From: Pseudobdellovibrionaceae bacterium
GTDB lineage: Bacteria > Bdellovibrionota > Bdellovibrionia > Bdellovibrionales > Bdellovibrionaceae
Assembly: GCA_019637875.1 (NCBI GenBank)
Contig: JAHBUW010000001.1
Location: 186,001 to 250,000 of the forward strand
Direction: 5' to 3'
Length of the DNA: 64,000 bases
The notes under the pieces were generated by a model. That model saw only the letters and a list, made by a program, of their open reading frames with translations, was not told the DNA's origin and did no database searches. Position numbers and translations under genes: made by a program. Below, in pieces: positions 58,272 to 64,000 of the stretch. The stretch's first letter is position 1, and each line of letters starts with the position of its first letter.

Positions 58272-59396
58272 TCAAGTCCGTCGTTTATTCGCCAGCACGA
58301 AAAGTTCCGAGCCCTGGCGGCGCGGCTCGGATTTCTTCCAGCGGCCCCAGAACTGGAACTGGTAATTCTTCTTCAGGCGTTCGCGCAGCTCCCACTCGGT
58401 GCCGCCGAAGGGCGGGCCCACGGGGCGGTCCATCACGAAAAAGACACCCATCAAATAACCGCCGGGACTCAGTAGACGATTCCAGATCCGCACGAGCTGA
58501 TCCCGTTGGCCGGGATCGATGGCGCAGTAACAGGTGTGCTCGAAGATCACGTCGAACTGACCGTCCCACGCCTGCGGAAGTTTGAAGAGATCGTGCTCGA
58601 CCCAGGTGATGTTCGACAGATGAGCGTAACGTTCGCGACCGGCCTTCACCGCTTCGGGCGAAATGTCGACCGCGGTCACGACGTGACCCGCTTCCGCGAA
58701 GAAGGCGGCATCATTGCCCCGTCCCGCACCCAAAACCAGAACCCGTGATTTCGGCAACTTCAGTCGTGGCATCATATCGACGAGCGCCGGAGCGGGAGCG
58801 TTCAGCTCCCAACCGTCTTTCGCCTGTTGATAGAGTTCGGTCCAGAAGGCGCCGGTGCGGACGTCGGGATCCGCGCTCATCCAGGGTTTGACGGGATAGT
58901 CGACGCCGCCGAACTTCACGCCGTCATCGTCGAAACCGTCGAGCAGATCGAAAAACTGCACCTGCGCCTTGCGCGAAAAAACGTAGGGAATGCCTTGAGG
59001 CGTGCGCCCGTGAAAGCGATCCCACTGATCGACGCTCAACTGCGTGAAATCGAGGGCGCAGCGCACGCCGTAGGGGAAGGTGACCACAAGGACTTCGTCC
59101 CGCGCGCTTTCGAGGCTCACGGGCACCAGGCCGCGCTCGGCGGCGAAAGTCCCCGGTTCGGGGGCGGGCAATTTTTTGAGTTCGGCGAGGGTGTCCACGC
59201 GCTGGACGACGAGGGGCTCATCGAAAGGCTCGAGCGGAAGTTCGTCGTTTTCCCAAAGGCAGGTGAAGGTGCCGCGCTCCTTGCGGACGATGGATTCGAG
59301 AAGGTTCGCGCCGAGCTCTTCGTCGACGATGCGCTTTTCGCCCATCATGAAAAAGCCCTCTTCATCGATGACGAGGGCTTTGTTCGGATCGAGCAT
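58272..59396 (-). CDS. TPMT-like methyltransferase with N-terminal extension
   Basis: A 374-residue protein. The C-terminal ~210 residues are a thiopurine-methyltransferase-like SAM enzyme: FWTELYQQAKDGWELNAPAPAL, SRVLVLGAGRGNDAAFFAEAGHVVTAVDIS, FDVIFEHTCYCAIDPGQRD and PPFGGTEWEL are typical. The N-terminal ~155 residues (NKALVIDEEGFFMMGEKRIVDEELGANLLESIVRK...) are an extra domain I cannot name. Substrate possibly thiols, halides or small toxins. One base is shared with the stop of the exported protein gene upstream (TGATG), so they form an operon. Confidence 0.8.
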   Translation of the reverse strand: MLDPNKALVIDEEGFFMMGEKRIVDEELGANLLESIVRKERGTFTCLWENDELPLEPFDEPLVVQRVDTLAELKKLPAPEPGTFAAERGLVPVSLESARDEVLVVTFPYGVRCALDFTQLSVDQWDRFHGRTPQGIPYVFSRKAQVQFFDLLDGFDDDGVKFGGVDYPVKPWMSADPDVRTGAFWTELYQQAKDGWELNAPAPALVDMMPRLKLPKSRVLVLGAGRGNDAAFFAEAGHVVTAVDISPEAVKAGRERYAHLSNITWVEHDLFKLPQAWDGQFDVIFEHTCYCAIDPGQRDQLVRIWNRLLSPGGYLMGVFFVMDRPVGPPFGGTEWELRERLKKNYQFQFWGRWKKSEPRRQGSELFVLANKRRT

Positions 59397-59956
59397 CAGT
59401 TCTCTGTGGAGTTGCCGACGGGCGGTTGGCCCGGTGTCGGGTTGACGACCGGTGTGGGTGTCGCAGTGGGAGCGCCGGTCGCGGCGTCGACGGGAGCGGG
59501 AGCCGCACCCGCAGTCGGCACGTCGGCGGGCTCTTCGCCTTCACCGGGCGTCACGCGCTGCTCGTCTTGGATGATGAGGGTTTCGCTGGTCATGACCTGA
59601 CCTTCGCGCATTTGCCAGGCCTCGGGGGCGCCGGCTTCTTGGCTGGCCGCGCGCATCAACTCGACTTGGCCGGCGCGTTGAATTTTCGCGTAGGTTCCAT
59701 TGATGTCGGGTTCTTCGAATTCATAGCGGAATTTCACGCGAACCGCGTTGTCCGATAGGCTTTCTGACTTCAGCTCGTGAATAGCGAAGTTCCGGGCGTT
59801 GGGCTTCTCTTTGGACAGCTGAGTCGTAACGATTTGCAGGAGGGTTGCCTGCATGTCCGCATGCGTCTGGTAGGTGACGGCGGGGCGGTTATGCACCACG
59901 ACCCAGGTTCCAACCAGAAGAATTGCAAAGAACACCGCGCTGAAAATCTTCGTCAT
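59396..59956 (-). CDS. Membrane-anchored or exported protein of unknown function
   Basis: A 186-residue protein with an N-terminal hydrophobic segment (KIFSAVFFAILLVGTWVVVHN), a small alpha/beta domain (residues ~30-120) and a Pro/Ala/Thr-rich tail (APAPVDAATGAPTATPTPV). The start after CAAGGACTGGCCTC is weakly supported. It is coupled to the TPMT-like gene. No family recognised. Confidence 0.6.
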   Translation of the reverse strand: MTKIFSAVFFAILLVGTWVVVHNRPAVTYQTHADMQATLLQIVTTQLSKEKPNARNFAIHELKSESLSDNAVRVKFRYEFEEPDINGTYAKIQRAGQVELMRAASQEAGAPEAWQMREGQVMTSETLIIQDEQRVTPGEGEEPADVPTAGAAPAPVDAATGAPTATPTPVVNPTPGQPPVGNSTEN

Positions 59957-59994
59957 GAGGCCAGTCCTTGAATAAAAGCTCAAAGTTCGGTTTG

Positions 59995-60624
59995 ATGCCG
60001 TTCTGCATGAGATTGCGAGATTTTCAGCAAGACATCAATAAGAAGTTCAAGCTTCTCACCGAGACAATGGGTGAGGCGATCGGCGAATTTTCAGAGACGC
60101 TTCAGAGTCCGCGTGCGCGCGCGCTGTTAAGCTCTGCATTAGAGTTCGTGAAGCCCCATCATTTGGCGCTGGGCCTGCGCGTTTCGCGCCTGTCGACGAC
60201 ACGGATCGAAGTGGTCGTGCCTTTGAAGGCCCGCGCCCCGGAAATGCCCACGGGTGAAGCATCTGAGGCGATCATGGATCCGGGAGTGCTCACGACCGCG
60301 GCGAATTTGGGGGCCCAGCTCCTGCTGCGCCGTCAAGATCAGGCCGAGCTTGGGATCGGGCAAATCAGCGAGGCGCATTTGCGTTTCGTCGGCCCCGTCA
60401 CGAGCACGCTGCGCGGACGTTTGGAGTTTTCCAAGATCGCGCAGGAAAGTCTGCGCGCGGAGCTGAAGAAAAACGGCCGCGCCGAGATCGAACTCGTCAT
60501 GGCTTTCTTCGACGATTCTGAACGTCTGGTCGCCGACTGCAGTTTGCAGTATGTGGCGCGCCACTCTGAGCAACTGACCTGGACCGAGAAAGGTTCTGAT
60601 GACACCGCTTCGAACACAAATTGA
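59995..60624 (+). CDS. Hotdog-fold (DUF4442-like) protein
   Basis: About 209 residues. After a helical start ([28 protein letters not shown]) the sequence [27 protein letters not shown]...[13 protein letters not shown] and the later [15 protein letters not shown] and [20 protein letters not shown] fit a thioesterase-like hotdog fold of the DUF4442/YiiD type. A role in acyl-CoA or acyl-ACP turnover is likely but not shown. The start is uncertain: ATG at 59995 or 60007, or TTG at 59968. The last 26 bases overlap mccB, so it belongs to the same operon. Confidence 0.6.
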   Translation: MPFCMRLRDFQQDINKKFKLLTETMGEAIGEFSETLQSPRARALLSSALEFVKPHHLALGLRVSRLSTTRIEVVVPLKARAPEMPTGEASEAIMDPGVLTTAANLGAQLLLRRQDQAELGIGQISEAHLRFVGPVTSTLRGRLEFSKIAQESLRAELKKNGRAEIELVMAFFDDSERLVADCSLQYVARHSEQLTWTEKGSDDTASNTN

Positions 60625-62206
60625 GACCCAGAGCGAAACCTACCGGCAGAACTATGAACAGATGCAAGCGCATCTGAAAGAGTGGCGCCGTCGCGTGGAG
60701 CTCGTGAAGCAAGGTGGCGGCGCCGACGCCGTCGCGAAACACAAATCGCGCGGTAAACTCACGGCGCGCGAGCGTATCGAGGGCCTGCTCGATCCCGGCA
60801 CCGCATTCTTGGAGTTTTCGACGCTCGCGGCGTGGGACATGTACGACAACCAAGCGCCCGGCGCGGGCGTCATCACCGGTATCGGCGTCGTTTCGGGCGT
60901 GGAGTGCGTGATCGTTTCGAACGACGCGACGGTGAAGGGCGGGACCTACTACCCCATGACCGCGAAGAAACATTTGCGCGCGCAGGAGATCGCCCTCGAA
61001 AACGGTCTGCCTTGCATTTACCTGGTGGACTCGGGCGGGGCGTACCTTCCGCTGCAATCGGAAGTCTTCCCGGATCGTGATCACTTCGGTCGCATCTTCT
61101 ACAACCAGGCCCGGATGTCGGCGCGGAACATTCCGCAGATCGCGGTCGTCATGGGCTCGTGCACGGCGGGCGGCGCCTACGTTCCCGCCATGGCCGACGA
61201 GAACGTCATCGTCAAAGACAACGGCACCATCTTCTTGGGCGGACCGCCCCTCGTGAAGGCCGCTACGGGCGAGGAAGTCAGCGCGCAGGATCTGGGCGGC
61301 GCCCACGTTCACTGCGAAGTCAGCGGCGTGACCGATCACTTCGCCGAAAACGATGAGCACGCGATCGCGATCACGAAGTCCATCGTGGCGAACCTCAACC
61401 ATAAACGGGTCGTGAACCTCGCGCAGAAATCCATCGAAGAGCCCCTGTATCCCGCCGAAGAGATCTACGGGATCATCTCGAAAGACACGAAAACTCCCTA
61501 TGACGTGCGCGAGGTGATCGCGCGTCTGGTGGACGGCTCGAACTTCCACGAGTTCAAAGCGTCCTACGGTTCGTCGTTGGTTTGCGGATTCGCGCACATC
61601 TGGGGTTATCCCGTGGGGATCGTCGCGAACAACGGCGTCCTGTTCAGTGAAAGCGCCGTGAAGGGCGCACACTTCGTCGAGCTGTGCGATCAGCGCGAGA
61701 TCCCGCTTTTGTTCTTGCAGAACATCACCGGCTTCATGGTCGGGCAGAAATACGAAAACGAAGGCATCGCGAAACACGGCGCGAAGATGGTCATGGCCGT
61801 CTCGAACGCGCGCGTACCGAAGTTCACCGTCGTCATCGGCGGCTCGCACGGCGCGGGCAACTACGGCATGTGCGGTCGCGCTTACCAGCCCCGCATGATG
61901 TGGATGTGGCCGAACTCCAAGATCTCGGTCATGGGTGGCGAGCAGGCGGCGAACGTTCTGCTGACCATCAAGATGGATCAGATGGCGGCCAAGAAACAGC
62001 AGATGTCGCCCGCCGATCAGGCCGAGTTCAAACGTCCCATCCTGGAAAAGTACGACGAAGAGAGCTCGGCTTATTTCGCCAGCGCACGGATCTGGGATGA
62101 CGGGATCATCGACCCTGCGGACACGCGTCGCGTGATCGCCCTGGGGATCGCGGCCAGCTTGAATTCCAAATGGGACGAGAAAAACCAAGGCGTCTTCCGG
62201 ATGTGA
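60599..62206 (+). CDS. mccB: Methylcrotonyl-CoA carboxylase, carboxyltransferase (beta) subunit
   Basis: A 535-residue acyl-CoA carboxyltransferase. The subunit transfers carboxyl from biotin to 3-methylcrotonyl-CoA in leucine/isovalerate breakdown. Family features: [95 protein letters not shown], and [27 protein letters not shown], which is typical of MCC rather than propionyl- or acetyl-CoA enzymes. Length is the usual 535. liuC and mccA follow after the structured element. Confidence 0.94.
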   Translation: MTPLRTQIETQSETYRQNYEQMQAHLKEWRRRVELVKQGGGADAVAKHKSRGKLTARERIEGLLDPGTAFLEFSTLAAWDMYDNQAPGAGVITGIGVVSGVECVIVSNDATVKGGTYYPMTAKKHLRAQEIALENGLPCIYLVDSGGAYLPLQSEVFPDRDHFGRIFYNQARMSARNIPQIAVVMGSCTAGGAYVPAMADENVIVKDNGTIFLGGPPLVKAATGEEVSAQDLGGAHVHCEVSGVTDHFAENDEHAIAITKSIVANLNHKRVVNLAQKSIEEPLYPAEEIYGIISKDTKTPYDVREVIARLVDGSNFHEFKASYGSSLVCGFAHIWGYPVGIVANNGVLFSESAVKGAHFVELCDQREIPLLFLQNITGFMVGQKYENEGIAKHGAKMVMAVSNARVPKFTVVIGGSHGAGNYGMCGRAYQPRMMWMWPNSKISVMGGEQAANVLLTIKMDQMAAKKQQMSPADQAEFKRPILEKYDEESSAYFASARIWDDGIIDPADTRRVIALGIAASLNSKWDEKNQGVFRM

Positions 62207-62209
62207 GGC

Positions 62210-62480
62210 AAGGGCCTATCCTAAAACCAATTGAGGATTGAATCGAATGAAAGAGGGACAGATGCAAGGATCGACGACAAGTCATAGTCTCAACTATGGC
62301 GCGGAGGAGAGACGCCGTCAGGTGGCCCTCTTTCATTCGACCCTGCGGGCATGCTGGAAAAAGCCTTGCTCTTCGTTTCCAACGTCTCGAATTGGTCAGG
62401 ACCAGTCCTTCGACGTTGGCGCCTTGATCAAGGCTTTTTCCACCATGTTCAACCCTCAATTGGTTTTAGGATAGGCCCTT
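62210..62480 (+). repeat. 271-bp multi-hairpin element with 27-bp perfect terminal inverted repeats
   Basis: Outer arms AAGGGCCTATCC... (62210-62236) and the exact complement (62454-62480) are perfect over 27 bp and continue for five more pairs after one mismatch. Inside lie a 15-bp perfect stem (TCGAATGAAAGAGGG, 62243-62257, with 62326-62340) that encloses CATAGT/ACTATG, and a 14-bp perfect stem (TGGAAAAAGCCTTG, 62355-62368, with 62429-62442) that encloses CCAACGTC/GACGTTGG. The whole mccB-liuC gap is this element. The right arm carries AGGATAGG, the ribosome binding site of liuC. It is either an inserted palindromic element or a cis-acting RNA. Confidence 0.85.
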
Positions 62481-63253
62481 TGAATACCATTAGCGTCTCT
62501 GAAAAAAACAACGTCCTCGAAGTGCGGTTGAACAAACCGCAGATCCGTAACGCCTTTTCGCCCGAGATGATCCGCGAACTCACGCAGGTCTTCTCGACGG
62601 TGAAAGAAAGCATCCGACTGGTCACCTTGTCGGGCGAGGGCTCGTCGTTCTGCGCGGGCGCGGATCTGAACTGGATGAAGTCCATGGTCGGCTTCTCGCT
62701 GCAAGAAAATGAAAAGGACTCGCTCGAGCTGCACGATCTGTTCGCGAGTATCCGTCAGTGCCCGGCTCCCGTTTTGGGAATCGTGCAGGGTGCGGCCTTT
62801 GGCGGCGGCGTGGGACTCGTGGCGGCCTGCGATTTCGTCGTCTGCACCGAAAAAACTCAGTTCTGCTTCAGCGAAGTGAAGCTCGGCATCGTGCCGGCGG
62901 TGATCAGCCGTTTCGTTCTGGAAAAATCCAGTCCGGGCCTTGTCGGTCCGTGGATGATCTCGGGGCGCGTGTTCAAAGCGGCGCAAGCGCTGAACATGGG
63001 CCTGGTGCACGAAGTGGTCGAAGACGAAGAGCTGACCGAGCGTGCGCAAGAGATCGCGCGCGGTTTCCTGCAAGCGGGGGGCGAGGCCACTCGCGCCACA
63101 AAAAAACTCGTGGTCGACATCGGCGTTTGGGCACCGGCGGAAGCCCGTGTTGAAACCGCGCGTTTGATCGCGAACCGTCGCGCCTCGAAAGAGGGGCAAG
63201 AGGGGATCAAAGCCTTCCTCGAAAAACGGAACCCCAGCTGGAGGCCGGAATGA
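62480..63253 (+). CDS. liuC: Methylglutaconyl-CoA hydratase-like enoyl-CoA hydratase
   Basis: A 257-residue crotonase-fold enzyme, probably converting 3-methylglutaconyl-CoA to HMG-CoA. Features: VRLNKPQIRNAFSPEMIREL, LVTLSGEGSSFCAGADLNWM (first oxyanion strand), VLGIVQGAAFGGGVGLVAACDFVV (second) and CFSEVKLGIVPAVISRFV (the catalytic Glu region). Start is taken as TTG at 62480, after AGGATAGG; the frame from 62351 would cover the hairpin element and has no family support. mccA follows with a four-base overlap. Translation may be gated by the 271-bp element. Confidence 0.88.
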   Translation: MNTISVSEKNNVLEVRLNKPQIRNAFSPEMIRELTQVFSTVKESIRLVTLSGEGSSFCAGADLNWMKSMVGFSLQENEKDSLELHDLFASIRQCPAPVLGIVQGAAFGGGVGLVAACDFVVCTEKTQFCFSEVKLGIVPAVISRFVLEKSSPGLVGPWMISGRVFKAAQALNMGLVHEVVEDEELTERAQEIARGFLQAGGEATRATKKLVVDIGVWAPAEARVETARLIANRRASKEGQEGIKAFLEKRNPSWRPE

Positions 63254-64000
63254 GCCAAACGCGTTTTACCCGCGTCGCCATCGCGAACCGGGGCGAAGTC
63301 GCCGTGCGGATCATTCGCGCCCTGGATGAGATGGGCATCGAATCGGTCCTTCTGCATTCCGAGGCCGACGTCAGGACCCGCGCGTACCGTATGGCGACCC
63401 ACAAGGTTTGCGTGGGGCCCGCCGCGACCGCGCAGAGTTATTTGAATATCGAAGCGAACATCGCGGCGGCGAAGGGCGCGGGCGCGCAAGCGATCCACCC
63501 CGGCTTCGGCTTTCTGTCCGAGAACGCCGACTTCGCCGAAGCCTGCGACAAGGCGGGCGTCGTTTTCGTCGGCCCTCCGGCGGCGGCGATCCGTAAACTC
63601 GGCGACAAGGTTCAGTGTAAAGAGCTGGCGCAAAAGTTGGGACTGCCGCTCGTTCCCGGCTATCAAGGTAAAGATCAATCCATCGATAACCTGATCGGCG
63701 AGGCCGAGCGCATCGGCTTCCCCGTCATCGTGAAAGCGGCGGCGGGCGGCGGCGGGCGCGGCATGAAGGTGTTGCGTTCGCGTGAAGAAGCGCGCGAATT
63801 GATCGAGTCCGCGCAGCGTGAAGCGCAGTCGGCTTTCGGCTCGCCCATCGTCTTCCTCGAAAAATATCTCGAGCGCGCGAAACACATCGAATTCCAAGTC
63901 TTCGCCGACTGCACGGGCCGCGCGGTTCACTTGAATGAACGCGAATGCTCGGTCCAGCGCCGTCACCAGAAGATCATCGAAGAGGCCATGTCGCCTTCGC
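63250..64000 (+). CDS. mccA: Methylcrotonyl-CoA carboxylase, biotin-carboxylase (alpha) subunit, partial
   Basis: The first 250 codons are in the window; the gene runs off the right edge. The sequence is a biotin carboxylase N-terminus: RVAIANRGEVAVRIIRAL, IEANIAAAKGAGAQAIHPGFGFLSENADFAEAC, then the ATP-grasp part with VKAAAGGGGRGMKVLRS and HIEFQVFADCTGRAVHLNERECSVQRRHQK. In a complete gene a biotinyl domain should follow. The ATG overlaps the liuC stop (ATGA). Identity as MccA rather than acetyl- or propionyl-CoA carboxylase rests on the neighbouring mccB and liuC. Confidence 0.9.
   Translation, partial: MSQTRFTRVAIANRGEVAVRIIRALDEMGIESVLLHSEADVRTRAYRMATHKVCVGPAATAQSYLNIEANIAAAKGAGAQAIHPGFGFLSENADFAEACDKAGVVFVGPPAAAIRKLGDKVQCKELAQKLGLPLVPGYQGKDQSIDNLIGEAERIGFPVIVKAAAGGGGRGMKVLRSREEARELIESAQREAQSAFGSPIVFLEKYLERAKHIEFQVFADCTGRAVHLNERECSVQRRHQKIIEEAMSPS

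Noticed and set aside
62210-62480. Retron-like msr-msd (a1/a2 inverted repeats around hairpins)
   Set aside because: No reverse transcriptase gene is next to it; neighbours are a complete carboxyltransferase and a hydratase, so only the shape is similar.
62351-63253. 300-residue liuC start at 62351
   Set aside because: The extra N-terminus is a translation of the hairpin element; family length and the AGGATAGG site fit the TTG at 62480.
1-64000. tRNA, rRNA, CRISPR array or IS transposase
   Set aside because: No T-arm/acceptor pattern, no regular spaced repeats and no transposase motifs could be seen on either strand. A tRNA scan would be decisive.
1-64000. Prophage or biosynthetic gene cluster
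   Set aside because: Genes are single housekeeping, exported or regulatory genes; no capsid, tail, integrase, NRPS or PKS proteins occur.

Overview
The window looks like a GC-rich chromosome segment from a member of the Bdellovibrionota (Bdellovibrio-like predators or relatives). The support is indirect but consistent. There is a cytosine-deaminase-fold gene of the type first named from Bdellovibrio (Bd3614-like). Many genes encode exported proteins and lipoproteins, including the unusual lipobox F-Q-N-C used twice. Peptidases and a lytic transglycosylase are abundant, and c-di-GMP proteins and a class A RNase P RNA are present. I see no tRNA, rRNA, CRISPR array, IS transposase, prophage or replication origin.

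Layout. 1-0.9 kb: a DUF2975 membrane protein / XRE regulator / lipoprotein operon with a palindrome on its promoter. 1-8 kb: exported proteins, a cyclic-nucleotide-binding/EAL phosphodiesterase, an HTTM-like membrane protein pair, and a DUF2089 / pentapeptide-repeat operon. 7.3-9.8 kb: an FQNC lipoprotein divergent from a TPR/winged-helix protein; a paralogous module sits at 37.9-40.9 kb. 9.9-18.6 kb: subtilase, PilZ protein, DUF1328 protein, DEAD-box helicase, a putative HEXXH metallopeptidase, pirin. 18.7-26.4 kb: YndJ-like protein, DsbD and a thioredoxin-like partner, DUF2914 protein, EamA transporter, lipase maturation factor-like protein. 26.6-30.4 kb: fabA-fabB (anaerobic unsaturated fatty acid synthesis) and GTP-dependent PEP carboxykinase. 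30.4-34.4 kb: exported proteins and a five-S1-domain protein. 34.4-41.6 kb: DoxX-like / TrmB-like / MsrA operon, lipoproteins, and a decayed lipoprotein gene. 42-52 kb: ribosome hibernation factor, a MITE-like element, an autoregulated-looking MarR/hydrolase operon, an rRNA methyltransferase, the deaminase, cysteine synthase, a lipoprotein transglycosylase with a sigma-54-type promoter, and a CPBP peptidase. 52.3-59.9 kb: rnpB, oligoendopeptidase F, an HNH endonuclease carrying repeated palindromes, DUF2141 protein, a trypsin-like protease, a TPMT-like methyltransferase. 60-64 kb: the leucine/isovalerate catabolism genes mccB-liuC-mccA, preceded by a hotdog-fold protein.

How parts work together. 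The mcc/liu genes turn methylcrotonyl-CoA into HMG-CoA. fabA/fabB supply unsaturated fatty acids, pckG links the TCA cycle to gluconeogenesis, and DsbD with the thioredoxin-like protein moves reducing power to the periplasm. The EAL and PilZ proteins are a c-di-GMP eraser and reader.

Most unusual structures: (i) a 271-bp element (62210-62480) with perfect 27-bp terminal inverted repeats and nested hairpins that fills the whole mccB-liuC gap and would bury the liuC ribosome binding site; (ii) a 217-bp long-inverted-repeat element with a 9-bp flanking direct repeat (42419-42635); (iii) a nested double palindrome directly at a stop codon (34406-34458); (iv) four MarR half-sites; (v) three related palindromes in and beside an HNH gene; (vi) two tiny membrane or secreted proteins of 29 and 27 residues.
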